This document shows positions 1 to 9,208 of a stretch of 64,000 nt of DNA, piece after piece. A program made the position numbers and the translations under genes. Location of the stretch: NCBI RefSeq assembly GCF_024298905.1, contig NZ_CP101155.1, positions 83,278 to 147,277 on the forward strand, read 5' to 3'. The DNA comes from Natronomonas marina. Lineage in GTDB: Archaea; Halobacteriota; Halobacteria; Halobacteriales; Haloarculaceae. Each line of letters starts with the position of its first letter. Position 1 is the first letter of the stretch. The notes under the pieces are model-generated. The model did no database searches and was not told the origin of the DNA. It worked only from the letters and a program-made list of their open reading frames with translations.

Positions 1-2
1 GT

Positions 3-932
3 CGTTCGTTGGTCCCTGGCGAGGATCAAGAACTTCGTGATGCCGCTGACGGACTCAACGAATGGTTCACACCATCATCATGGATTCTGCCACCGTGGCT
101 CCCGACACCAGCACGGCATCGATTCAATCAATCCACGAAGCGCCTTCGTCAGGAGGTTCGAAGATTACTCGAAGAAGGAAGCGACCGAACAAGAATCTCA
201 GAAGACGAGACAGGTGGGTCCGAGGGCCAATCGAACTCTAAGCAGGGTGCTCACTCAAATACTCCAGACCTGCTCACACAGCTCCAAAAGGCGCGTAATA
301 GGGCGGATGGATCAGATCTTACAATCGAAGAGATCGAAGATCAATTGATCACTATGGTTTTTGCGGGGCACGAGACGACCGCCGCAGCTCTCGCATTTAC
401 TTGGTACGCGCTGGCGACGAACCCAGACCTCCAAGAGCAACTTCATACGGAACTGGTCACAGTTCTCGATGGAGACTCGCCCACTTACGACGACCTCCAA
501 GAGTTGGAGTTCACAGACCGAATAATTACTGAGGCGCTACGGCTCTACCCACCAGTTCATACGATTCCGCGCCGGACGCTCACTGATGTCGAAGTCGGTG
601 GATATCGGATTCCCGAGGACCACGAAATCCACCTATCGATAATCCATATCCATCGAGATGGACGGTTCTATGATGAACCTATGGCGTTACGCCCGGAACG
701 ATGGACTGATGAGTTTGAGGAAGAACTCCACGACTTTGCGTACGCCCCCTTTGGTGGTGGACGTCGAACTTGCATCGGTCGGGAGTTCGCTCTCTTAGAA
801 GCAAAAGTAGTCCTAGCAACGATCGGGCAGAAATTCCAATTTGATTGGGAGAACGACGAAGCAATTGAACTCGAACCACGGGTTACAACTCAATCAAAAG
901 AAGGCATCCCATTGCGAATTCGACACCGTTGA
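3..932 (+). CDS. Cytochrome P450, 5'-truncated by the window edge
   Basis: C-terminal two thirds of a cytochrome P450 monooxygenase. In the 307 residues that can be read, the I-helix oxygen-activation motif AGHETT lies at about residue 119. The K-helix ExxR (EALR) is at about 174, and the haem-thiolate loop FGGGRRTCIG, with the cysteine ligand, is at about 247-256. All three are intact, so the part seen should be functional. The frame is open to the first base of the window, so the true start lies upstream and the TTG at 9 is only the first permitted codon. The substrate cannot be told. It is separated from the next gene by about 330 bases and shows no link to the plasmid functions that follow. 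Confidence 0.95.
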   Translation, partial: RSLVPGEDQELRDAADGLNEWFTPSSWILPPWLPTPARHRFNQSTKRLRQEVRRLLEEGSDRTRISEDETGGSEGQSNSKQGAHSNTPDLLTQLQKARNRADGSDLTIEEIEDQLITMVFAGHETTAAALAFTWYALATNPDLQEQLHTELVTVLDGDSPTYDDLQELEFTDRIITEALRLYPPVHTIPRRTLTDVEVGGYRIPEDHEIHLSIIHIHRDGRFYDEPMALRPERWTDEFEEELHDFAYAPFGGGRRTCIGREFALLEAKVVLATIGQKFQFDWENDEAIELEPRVTTQSKEGIPLRIRHR

Positions 933-1263
933 GGGTACAATCTTACACCTGATCCGATACACATTCCCTTCGTAATCATCGATTAAAGCTCCGTCTTCTG
1001 TACCTGTGTATGTTCATACATTTTGACGGTGTAAACACGGGTGAGTATAACACACAATCCGGTAATATTCAAAAGCGTATCTCATGAACCGGAATTCAAT
1101 CGTCGATTTCCTACTCTTCCCATCTCTAAAGCAGTCATTACGGATCGATATCCGCCTGCCCGTTCCATCCGAATTAGATAATGTCAGCACACCACTAGTT
1201 CAAAACACACCACTCCGGAAGTACCGCCCTGCCAACCGCTCCCTGCAATAGTAGAATGCCCCC
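933..1263. other. Intergenic region with a small perfect palindrome
   Basis: No gene is supported in these 331 bases. A perfect dyad TGTATG-TT-CATACA lies at 1007-1020. It could be an operator or part of a transcript end, but nothing further can be said. The stretch is more AT-rich than the coding sequence around it. Confidence 0.5.
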
Positions 1264-1665
1264 ATGACGACCATCGTCATCACACTGAAAAACGGAAAGA
1301 TATCCACCGACGGAGGAATCGATGTTTCATCCAGCCAGTCGACGGCTCCGACCACTGATTCTCACAATATCAATCGTCACCTCGACCTCGACACAGTGGT
1401 CGACCTCATCGAACAAATGCCCGAAGATGAGATCTGCGCCCGACAGAGTACCAAATATCCAAACTGGTCCCGAGGTGACCCTTGCCCTATCTGTGAAAAC
1501 ACCGAACTCGCTATTATGGAACTTAGAGAAGCCACCTACACTTCCTCTGACGGCGAGTTCGACTTCAATCACTTTACAGATAACACAGGACCACAGCTCT
1601 CGATCGTCTGCAAAGAATGCCGGACACACCTCCTCCACATCCCCTATCACACACTAACTGAATAG
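1264..1665 (+). CDS. Small zinc-ribbon protein of unknown function
   Basis: A 133-residue acidic protein. Two CxxC knuckles (CPIC at about 76 and CKEC at about 117) are spaced as in a zinc ribbon. The N-terminal part is polar and threonine-rich with no membrane segment. The ATG follows an AT-poor leader with no clear Shine-Dalgarno sequence, which is usual for leaderless haloarchaeal mRNAs. It precedes the RdfA/SMC pair by about 185 bases and is probably a separate unit. I do not recognise the family. Confidence 0.7.
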   Translation: MTTIVITLKNGKISTDGGIDVSSSQSTAPTTDSHNINRHLDLDTVVDLIEQMPEDEICARQSTKYPNWSRGDPCPICENTELAIMELREATYTSSDGEFDFNHFTDNTGPQLSIVCKECRTHLLHIPYHTLTE

Positions 1666-1849
1666 GCCGGCAGCAACTCGCTCAGCGTTACGAAGCACAG
1701 ATATTGAGAACACATCTCCAAAGTACTCACCGCTCAATTAGGCACTCCTTGGACGAGAAACGGATATTTAGCACCAGTCTAACTGAATGTCGGGCGGTCT
1801 GAAGAACACTTCGCTTTTATTGATGTGGACATAGAATTCCTCCCCGGAG

Positions 1850-2680
1850 ATGTGCAAAGTCGACGATCTCATCGCAGAGTATGGGTTAACAGCCCCCGGA
1901 TCTGACTATGACTCTGTAGATGACTACCTCGCGAAACGGTGGACTGGAACTGACGGCCGCACTTCAGAAGGATATAAAAAACTCACAGACTGGTTCAACA
2001 AACGTGTTCTCAAGTCGATATATGAAAACTACGGGAGATCAACTGTTAGCATCCATCTGGACCGAGAATACGATGTTATTGTAAACGAAGATAACATCCA
2101 ACGCGCCGAGCTCGCGGCCGACCTCGAAGGCGACGGGATGGACATCGACGAACTCAAGAAAACTCTCGTCTCTCACGGTACAATCCGAAATCACCTCAAA
2201 AACTGTCTCGAAGTCGAAAAAGACACTCAGTCCACAGCCAATTCCACTACTACGACTCGAGAGAAAGCCATCGCGTCGGCGAAACGAATGGCTGCCTCAA
2301 AAACAGAAAACATCCTTCCAGAACTTGCCAAAGACGGCGTTGTTCCTTTTGCAGACCAAGCCACCGTCGACGTCGAAATCAGACTACAATGCCCCAAATG
2401 CGACACACGGGTCCCCATCGAAGATGCAATCAAGCGAGGATACGTCTGTAACGACCATATGACGGATCCAACTAATACAGACCCACCCAACAACTCAACT
2501 CCAGATCCGTCGGAGAATACCGAATCTGACGAAAACGATTCACACCACCAATCAGATACAACGATGAATTCTGTGCCCTCATCACAAACCTCTCTCCTGC
2601 TCTCTCTACTGGCGCTCGGAGCCACTTCGTTCTCGTCCCAATCGCCTATGCTAATAGATAGTATGCTCAACACCGCGTAA
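1850..2680 (+). CDS. rdfA: RdfA-type (rod-determining factor A family) protein
   Basis: The first 130 residues match the haloarchaeal family annotated as rod-determining factor RdfA: an opening CKVDDLIAEYGL, the motif SVDDYLAKRW, then GYKKLTDWFNKR. A C-x2-C...C-x2-H zinc-like set lies at about residues 181-203. The tail is rich in Ser, Thr and Asp. In Haloferax a member of this family influences rod versus disk cell shape; a plasmid copy may do something else. The stop is 2 bases before the ATG of the SMC-related gene, so the two are one operon. This pairing is typical of the family. The C-terminal hydrophobic patch (about 245-265) is odd but short. Confidence 0.75.
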   Translation: MCKVDDLIAEYGLTAPGSDYDSVDDYLAKRWTGTDGRTSEGYKKLTDWFNKRVLKSIYENYGRSTVSIHLDREYDVIVNEDNIQRAELAADLEGDGMDIDELKKTLVSHGTIRNHLKNCLEVEKDTQSTANSTTTTREKAIASAKRMAASKTENILPELAKDGVVPFADQATVDVEIRLQCPKCDTRVPIEDAIKRGYVCNDHMTDPTNTDPPNNSTPDPSENTESDENDSHHQSDTTMNSVPSSQTSLLLSLLALGATSFSSQSPMLIDSMLNTA

Positions 2681-2682
2681 CC

Positions 2683-4473
2683 ATGACCTGGAATCTAGAA
2701 ATCGAAAATATCGCAGGCATCCATCGAGGGGAGGCTACGATCGAATCCGGTGTGAACGCCGTCCGAGCGAGCAACTGGCAAGGAAAATCGAGCTTCCTCA
2801 CCGCAATTGAAACAGCCTTCGGGACTGAAACAAGCCTCACTGAAGGCCAAGATCACGGTCACGTTGAGCTCGAAATCGACGACACCACCTACGCTGTCGA
2901 TCTTGCCCGTACCAACGGCACGATTACACAATCCGGCAATCCATACCTCACCGATGATGTCGATCGTGTCTGTGCTGCCCTCTTTGCGTTCCTCGATGAG
3001 ACCAATGAGGTCCGGCAAGCCGTCCGTATGGGTGAAAACCTTGAGGACCTCCTCACACGTCCCCTCGATTTCGAGAACGTCGACGAGCAGATTGCCGACC
3101 TCAAAGCCGAACAGAAACAGGTCGAGGCCGAACTCGAGCGAGCCCAAAACGCTGCTAACCGCCTCCCGCGCCTCCAAGAGAAGGTCACAACGCTCGAATC
3201 CCAACTCGAAGACCTCCAAGAAGAGTGGAACGAGCTCGACAACGAAGCTTCTTCAGATAGTGACGCTCGAGACGAGCTGAGTAACCTCCGCGCCCAGCTC
3301 GAGAAGACCAAGACAGACATCAACCGGTACGAATCAACCGCAGATCGCGTCGGGGATGAACTTGAAGCAAAGAAAGAGGAACTTGAGATGTTGGATGTCC
3401 CAACACACGAGGAGCTCGAAGACGACCTCGAGGATCTCCAATCTGATCTCCACGAAATCGAACGCGATAAAGAACTCCTCCAGTCGATCTATGAGGTAAA
3501 TCAGCGCGTTCTCGAAGAAGACCGTCTCTCGCTTCTCACAGACGTCTCTCACGATATGCTCTCTGACCAGCTTGCGTGCTGGATTTGTGGGAACGACACC
3601 TCTAGTGAAGAGGTCGAGGCACAGTTAGACAGTATCTCTGACCGTCTTAACTCACTTCGCGACCAAGAGTCGACTCTCCGCAAGAAGGTAAACGAGCTTC
3701 AAGAAAAACAACGGACCGTACGGGACGCGGAGCGGAAAGAACGCGACCTTCGCGACCGCATCGGAGAGCTTGAATCCCAGCTTGATGACGCACAGACGAA
3801 TCTTGAATCGGCCAGAGAACGAAAAGCTTCCCTCGAAGCACAGATTGACGAACTCGAAGGTCTGGTCAGTGAGACGCAAGACCACGCGACTGACCTCCAG
3901 AGTGAGATCAAATACATGGAAGCCGAGCTTGAAGACGCTCGTGGCGAACTTGAGACAGTCAAGTCGGAAGCCTCGCAGCGTGATGTCCTCGAAGAGGAAC
4001 TCGAATCTCTCCGCTCTGAGGTCGAGGACCTCCGAACACGCAAAGAGCGTGTGAAGCGAAATACTCGGGACGCATTCGATTCGGCGCTCTCCGACATTCT
4101 CACGAGATTCGACGTTGGGTTCGAGACAGCACGCCTCACCAACAACTTCGACCTCATCGTCGCACGTGGAGGCCGCGAAGCTAGACTTGACGCTCTCAGT
4201 GAAGGCGAGCGGGAACTCCTCGGCATCATCGCTGCCCTTGCCGGCCACGAAGCATTCGATGTCGCTGACCGGGTTCCCGTTATGCTACTCGACGGGCATA
4301 CCGGTCTCGACGATACCAACATCCACCATCTCGTCGATTACCTCTCCGAACGCGTCGATGTCCTCGTCCTCTCCGCCTTCCCCGAGTACGACGCCTTCGA
4401 GGGTCACGAAGTCACTCCAACCAACTGGGAGACCATCTCCTACGGAGACGATGTTGAGGAAGTCGTAGGATAG
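2683..4473 (+). CDS. Archaea-specific SMC/Rad50-related ATPase
   Basis: A 596-residue ABC-type ATPase with the SMC/Rad50 plan. The N-terminal P-loop variant NWQGKSS is at about 31-37. Two long coiled coils flank a zinc-hook-like CWIC at about 299. A signature LSEGERELLG lies at about 505 and a Walker B strand VMLLDG at about 533, with a D-loop after it. The P-loop lacks the usual GxxGxGK spacing, which is also seen in the haloarchaeal family called archaea-specific SMC-related protein. It is translated directly after rdfA. Expected roles are DNA tethering or chromosome organisation. Its substrate is unknown. Confidence 0.85.
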   Translation: MTWNLEIENIAGIHRGEATIESGVNAVRASNWQGKSSFLTAIETAFGTETSLTEGQDHGHVELEIDDTTYAVDLARTNGTITQSGNPYLTDDVDRVCAALFAFLDETNEVRQAVRMGENLEDLLTRPLDFENVDEQIADLKAEQKQVEAELERAQNAANRLPRLQEKVTTLESQLEDLQEEWNELDNEASSDSDARDELSNLRAQLEKTKTDINRYESTADRVGDELEAKKEELEMLDVPTHEELEDDLEDLQSDLHEIERDKELLQSIYEVNQRVLEEDRLSLLTDVSHDMLSDQLACWICGNDTSSEEVEAQLDSISDRLNSLRDQESTLRKKVNELQEKQRTVRDAERKERDLRDRIGELESQLDDAQTNLESARERKASLEAQIDELEGLVSETQDHATDLQSEIKYMEAELEDARGELETVKSEASQRDVLEEELESLRSEVEDLRTRKERVKRNTRDAFDSALSDILTRFDVGFETARLTNNFDLIVARGGREARLDALSEGERELLGIIAALAGHEAFDVADRVPVMLLDGHTGLDDTNIHHLVDYLSERVDVLVLSAFPEYDAFEGHEVTPTNWETISYGDDVEEVVG

Positions 4474-4493
4474 CTCTCGCTGCTCACTATTGA

Positions 4494-4513
4494 TTTTATA
4501 CCCCCGCGGGGGG
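4494..4513 (+). promoter_or_regulatory. CCCCCGCGGGGG palindrome behind an AT box
   Basis: TTTTATA is followed at once by CCCCCGCGGGGGG. The same layout recurs at 4761 and 30544, each time with an AT box directly before the GC palindrome. No gene start lies within 200 bases downstream here, so its target is unclear. It could be an operator, or the promoter of an untranslated RNA running towards 4750. Confidence 0.45.
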
Positions 4514-4749
4514 TTAATCTCTCAACGACTTTTTGCGAAGACGCGACTTCTGGCTCCCATATACGACTCTGTCCGACCGCCCTGGCGTTCACTCATCACG
4601 CCCACGAGTAGCTGCTCTACTGTTTCCCAATCGCGGAAAACACTTTGTCGCCGGACCACATATTCGCAGGTAAGTTCGCCCCCTATGCGGCCAGTAGCAC
4701 TCGAAGCTACCATCATCCGGGTTACTATCCAGTCCCGGAGTGGTGATGT

Positions 4750-6870
4750 ATGACCTCCCGGTTTGATACCCCCGCGGGGGATCAAGACAACCCCCGCCCA
4801 TCCGACGAGCCTTCGGTGACTATCACTAGGGCTACACCTCGGCAGTTTTCCAGCCTCTTCGTCGCCTTCCTTCTCCTTTCGAGTGTCTGCTTCTCCACGA
4901 TTGCGGTAGTCGCGACCAACGAATCCAACTCTACCGCGCAACCGCCGGTTGACGGGAATGCTCGTGTATTTGTCGCGAGTGACCGCGATACGGAGGCTCT
5001 CGGCATTCCGGGTGGCGGTCGTGGTGGCATTCTCCTCCAGTATGTTGTGGAGGCCAACGCGTCGACTGAAAATCTCTCTCGTGCTGTCGACACCTACACG
5101 CTTACGACCAATCCAGAGACGCGCGTCCGTATTGATGGCTCACCCCGGACACTGCAGGAGTATCGACTTGACCAGTTGGCGAGAGTTGAACGAACAAACT
5201 CAACGAGTCGGTGGCCGGCAAGCGCACCGGACCGGGAGGATAGCATATTCATCAAAGACGGCTTCATCGCGTATATGGGTGCGACCAGCGCTGCCGAAGT
5301 GAACGCCCCAGGAGCGGAAACAAACGGCACTTATCTAATGGGGCCAGACGGGCGTGTCCTTGAGTACGTCGACTACCGCGTCGCCCTCCCAGAACCAAAT
5401 ACGACTACCCGCTATGTCCGCGAAACAAAGGATGTCACCCTCAACATCCCTGCGCCGGAGGATAACTCGTCGGACGACGTACAGACCGTCACCAAGACAG
5501 TTGAGTTCGAGACGCTCGACGGTCACACTATCACGCGTACCGTCAGCGCCACCGGTCGTGGCCCGCTAACCGTAAATCGCTCTGTGACGGCCGTCGTCGG
5601 CGGCTATCGCACTAACACCACATACGATCTCGCCTCACAACGGGTTGAGCGTAACCTCAGCATCGACGATCAGACGTGGTCGAAACACACGACACCAGAA
5701 ACATCGGCACGAGAGGCCCGGTATATCGACTACGCAAACGCTCCCCCTTCGGATGGTGAGAGGCAACGTCTAGAGCTTCAGGCGACGATCAACGTCACCG
5801 CGGAAGTCACCACTGATCACTATTTCTACCATCCGCACAACGATACGTGGACGTACACTCACACGGAAGTCAATGCCACCTATGATGAGCTCACCGTTAC
5901 CGACGATCGGCCAGCCCACGTTGTCCCACCAGACAGCGTCTCGATTTCCCAGCGCGTAATTGAGGAACCACACGACCGCCGCTCCATCGTCCTCTCTATC
6001 GAGGGCCCGGAGCATCTCTCTGAACGGGCACTTTGGAGTTGGGCCGCCCTCAACGTAGAAGGAGACTCGAATGCTAGTGCCCAACGCCTAACGAACGTCT
6101 GGCAGGTCTACGGTGTCCGTCAGTACCGCTGGGGCGAAACAACGTCGAACTGGGACACAGACCCACAACGTACGGAGTTCCCACCAACACTTGCCCTCCG
6201 ACTCACTGCTCGACAACCGTCCCCAAGTGTTGAGGCCGTCGGAGAAACGGATGTGTATCGTCACGGACGGGTGACGGATCTCCGCCAGCGCACTGTTCCT
6301 GGCGTCTCGAAGCGGGCGACCCTGGCGGAAAATGTGAATCTCACTACGGCGACCGCCAACCAGACCTCGAGAATTGTCATCAGGGATGCCCCCGGTCAGA
6401 TCACCTCAGTAACGTCGGTCTTCGGGGATGAAATACCCGTCTCGACAACAGAGGTCACCTCGATGGAGGATTCGTCGCTCACCTACACAGTGATTCCGCC
6501 GGCAGAAGGGGAAGAAAACGAGCCGCCGGAACTCAGACTCCGTCTTACTGGCCCAGACGGAACTCCACTCCCGGATCGGAAACTGATCTTGACCGGGGCG
6601 GTCGAATCCTCAGTCACTACAAACGACAACGGTGTCGCCTACGCTACGTTCGATAGTGTGACGATCACCGCGCGCTTCCCTGGTGACCCATACACAGAGA
6701 ATCACGACATCTACTACTCGTCCAGCCACACAACCGCGATCTCTCCCGGAAACGGGAGCCTGATTGTTGATCTCTGGACGTTCTTTTTACAGCCAGTACA
6801 GGCCGCTCTCCTCTCGCTGGCTGTGAGCGTAGGCTTGCTCGTCGGGGTCGGCTGGTATACCATCAAGTAG
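4750..6870 (+). CDS. Secreted, C-terminally membrane-anchored protein of the secretion block
   Basis: 706 residues. A signal-peptide-like hydrophobic run lies at about 36-55. It is followed by a long extracellular-type region rich in Asn-X-Ser/Thr sequons and beta-strand-like sequence. One transmembrane segment sits near the C-terminus (about 682-702), leaving a very short cytosolic tail. A PGD/transthyretin-like stretch (about 595-645) resembles extracellular beta-sandwich domains. It is the first gene of the T4SS-like block and may be a surface component for mating contact. The ATG at 4750 runs through a GC palindrome (4771-4780), so a downstream GTG at 4816 is a real alternative start. No catalytic motif was seen. 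Confidence 0.7.
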   Translation: MTSRFDTPAGDQDNPRPSDEPSVTITRATPRQFSSLFVAFLLLSSVCFSTIAVVATNESNSTAQPPVDGNARVFVASDRDTEALGIPGGGRGGILLQYVVEANASTENLSRAVDTYTLTTNPETRVRIDGSPRTLQEYRLDQLARVERTNSTSRWPASAPDREDSIFIKDGFIAYMGATSAAEVNAPGAETNGTYLMGPDGRVLEYVDYRVALPEPNTTTRYVRETKDVTLNIPAPEDNSSDDVQTVTKTVEFETLDGHTITRTVSATGRGPLTVNRSVTAVVGGYRTNTTYDLASQRVERNLSIDDQTWSKHTTPETSAREARYIDYANAPPSDGERQRLELQATINVTAEVTTDHYFYHPHNDTWTYTHTEVNATYDELTVTDDRPAHVVPPDSVSISQRVIEEPHDRRSIVLSIEGPEHLSERALWSWAALNVEGDSNASAQRLTNVWQVYGVRQYRWGETTSNWDTDPQRTEFPPTLALRLTARQPSPSVEAVGETDVYRHGRVTDLRQRTVPGVSKRATLAENVNLTTATANQTSRIVIRDAPGQITSVTSVFGDEIPVSTTEVTSMEDSSLTYTVIPPAEGEENEPPELRLRLTGPDGTPLPDRKLILTGAVESSVTTNDNGVAYATFDSVTITARFPGDPYTENHDIYYSSSHTTAISPGNGSLIVDLWTFFLQPVQAALLSLAVSVGLLVGVGWYTIK
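4761..4786 (+). promoter_or_regulatory. Near-perfect palindrome around CCCCCGCGGGGG at the gene start
   Basis: TTGAT-A-CCCCCGCGGGGG-ATCAA is a long dyad overlapping the first codons of the 4750 gene. It is a sister of the motifs at 4494 and 30544. Its place suggests that the real promoter lies here and that translation starts at GTG 4816. It could equally be an operator inside the gene. Confidence 0.45.
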
Positions 6871-6984
6871 CCATCCCTCGCAATATTCTCTCAAGATTGA
6901 CGACACCCACTTCTTCGTCATTCAGCCGGCCTTGCGAACTTCAGTTGACGATGAGATCGTAGCGCGACTCACTGTCCTCGGTCA

Positions 6985-9054
6985 ATGGCTATCTCCGATT
7001 GGTTCGGGGATAGAAGTTATAGGTATTGGACAACGTATTCTGACACAGCGATTCACATGGAGCGCTCTCCAACCACCCTTAGTAGGTGGCTCTACCGTGT
7101 CGGTCGCCGTCTTCGCCACCGAAAGTCTAGGGACTCAACAGAAACCTCCGCAATGGAACCGTCGACGTCATCCAGCATCCTCTCGGCCAAAATTCAAGAC
7201 CGTCTCTTAGGTATCGCACCTACAGCTCAACAAACCGTTTCCTCCACTGCGGCGATGGCTGCCCTCCCGATCATTCCGCTATTTAATCCCCTTGACCCAG
7301 AGGATTGGTTCGAGGGGATCGTCAACACGCTCGCGACCGGCTTGACGAACGTCCTGGGCGAGGTTTTCGTGGGAATGGTCCAGGAGTTTCTCGTTATCGA
7401 CCCGTTGTACTACCAGGAAGGAGCGAATGCAACTTTTATACAGAATCTCCAGTACTCGCTGATTCTCTTTCCGACCGTCATCGTCCTCGGAACGATCGCG
7501 GCACTCTTTTCGGAAGCCCCAGAGGGCTCCTATTTACGGCAGGGAATCCGTATTGTTAAAGCCCTCTTCGCACTCGCTCTCATCCGTCCATTCCTCCACG
7601 TCGCTGTCGTCTTCACGAATAGCGTTACGAAGCTCGTGATGCCCGAGACTTACGCGGTCTCCCTCGCCGGCCCCGCCCTCAACAACGCCATCGGCGATTT
7701 GATGGGCTCGGCTATCGCCGCTGTGCTCGTTTACCTCGCCGCCGGTACAATCTCTCTCATCGCTATCGCTCTCGTTGTGATGATCCTCTTCCTCCGCATC
7801 TTTATGATCCATCTCGTCTACACCGCTTTCCCGATTCTGCTTGTTATGTGGTACACCGACTGGGGACCACTCCGGTACGCGAACGACGTCGCTATGTTTG
7901 TCTTCAAGGTCACAGCGTATCTCCTCCTCGCGGGGCCGCTCATCGCGCTCGCTCTTCAGACCGGCTGTAGTATGTCTGCCCCGGACATCTGTGTGGCTAA
8001 CGCGAGCGGGGCTCACGGCCCGGAAGCACTCACTGCCGGAATTGACCCATCGCAGAATAAGCTCGTCCTTTGGAAGCGGTTCCTCGGCTGGCTTTCCGGC
8101 CTCGGTCTCGCCGGTTTCGTCGGGATCCAGGCCCTGTCGATGGGTGGGAGTTCCGCCGGTCATCTTCTCGGGTTTAGTGGCCTGAGTGCGTTACGCGGCG
8201 GTGGCAGCGGTAGTCCGTCTTCGTCCGGAGGTAGTGGTGGAGGAGGTGGCGGTGGACCGACTCCGTCCGGTGGCGGTGGCGCCGGACAGCACACCCTCCG
8301 AAACTTCGGCGGCGGTAGCGGAACCGGCCCAAAGGCGTATGGAGCGACTGGCTCAGCAAAACCCGAATTCCACCCCCGACAGGCAGCTAGTTCGGCGAAA
8401 ACTAATCTGAAACAACGTGTCTCATCGGCACGGGATACTGCACGGAGTAACGCGCAGCGCGCCTACCGTGGCGTAAAATCACGGAAAGAATGGATGAGTC
8501 AGGCTACGTGGGGACAGGGCGCTCGAGCTGGGGCCGGATTAGCTGGCGGTGGCGTGGCGCTCGGTGCTCGCGAGGCAAAAGCGGGTGTGAGCCACGTGAA
8601 AAATAATCTCAACGAGCCGATTGCGAATTGGCCCGGCCACGCCTATCGGCGGGCGAAGAACGGCAATTGGAACCCACCGAATGACGATCTGGGTGCAAGT
8701 ACGGAAAGCGAAGTCACAGCGGATAATGAAGTGTTGGCACTACCTGAGGGGGATCCGCCTCTCCCAGAGGGTGAGACTCTGACCCCAGAGTATGAAGACA
8801 GAGCACTCGATCCCAAGGAAGCTCAAGCGGTTGCTGGCGGGTCCGACATCGAAGACGCGAATCCGCATTCGGTCAACGAATCAGTCCAAGCTTGGTACGA
8901 CCGCGTGAAGGCAAAGGACCAGCAAAAAGTGGAGGCGATGCGCCCTGACCTCATCAATCGAGATGTCTCCCCGCCTTCCTCCTCACCATCGGAGGAACAA
9001 ATCCAGGAGTCCGTCGACGACTACGTCGATAGAACCCGCAACACAGACTCATAA
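6985..9054 (+). CDS. Polytopic membrane protein, VirB6/TrbL-like
   Basis: 689 residues with about six to seven hydrophobic helices between about 90 and 390. A glycine-rich linker follows (about 405-435) and then a charged cytosolic tail of about 240 residues. This plan (membrane core, Gly/Ser-rich hinge, polar tail) is that of VirB6/TrbL/TraG-N inner-membrane channel subunits, and it sits between other T4SS genes. The start is uncertain: the first 56 residues are basic and not hydrophobic, and the internal ATG at 7153 (EPSTSSS) is a good alternative. It would form the DNA or protein passage with the VirB3 and VirB4 homologues downstream. Confidence 0.65.
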   Translation: MAISDWFGDRSYRYWTTYSDTAIHMERSPTTLSRWLYRVGRRLRHRKSRDSTETSAMEPSTSSSILSAKIQDRLLGIAPTAQQTVSSTAAMAALPIIPLFNPLDPEDWFEGIVNTLATGLTNVLGEVFVGMVQEFLVIDPLYYQEGANATFIQNLQYSLILFPTVIVLGTIAALFSEAPEGSYLRQGIRIVKALFALALIRPFLHVAVVFTNSVTKLVMPETYAVSLAGPALNNAIGDLMGSAIAAVLVYLAAGTISLIAIALVVMILFLRIFMIHLVYTAFPILLVMWYTDWGPLRYANDVAMFVFKVTAYLLLAGPLIALALQTGCSMSAPDICVANASGAHGPEALTAGIDPSQNKLVLWKRFLGWLSGLGLAGFVGIQALSMGGSSAGHLLGFSGLSALRGGGSGSPSSSGGSGGGGGGGPTPSGGGGAGQHTLRNFGGGSGTGPKAYGATGSAKPEFHPRQAASSAKTNLKQRVSSARDTARSNAQRAYRGVKSRKEWMSQATWGQGARAGAGLAGGGVALGAREAKAGVSHVKNNLNEPIANWPGHAYRRAKNGNWNPPNDDLGASTESEVTADNEVLALPEGDPPLPEGETLTPEYEDRALDPKEAQAVAGGSDIEDANPHSVNESVQAWYDRVKAKDQQKVEAMRPDLINRDVSPPSSSPSEEQIQESVDDYVDRTRNTDS

Positions 9055-9161
9055 CGATTCAACCTGAATCCCTCCACTGGTACCGAGTCCCCTCCAGGAC
9101 CACATTAGAACCAGTAATTGACCCTTCTATGCTGTTGCTCGAGGGGCTTATTCCCGGCTGA

Positions 9162-9171
9162 TATTTTAAAT
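9162..9171 (+). promoter_or_regulatory. TATA-box promoter for the 9209 gene
   Basis: TATTTTAAAT is a good archaeal TATA box. It lies about 40 bases before the ATG at 9209, in an otherwise gene-free 154-base gap, so a new transcription unit probably begins here. Confidence 0.55.
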
Positions 9172-9208
9172 AGCAGAACGCGGTAGATTAGTACAGAAAC
9201 ACAAACAC

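Noticed and set aside
4490..4753. Plus-strand frame of 87 codons between the SMC gene and the secretion block
   Set aside because: Starts inside the GC palindrome, basic translation, no ribosome-binding site or domain.
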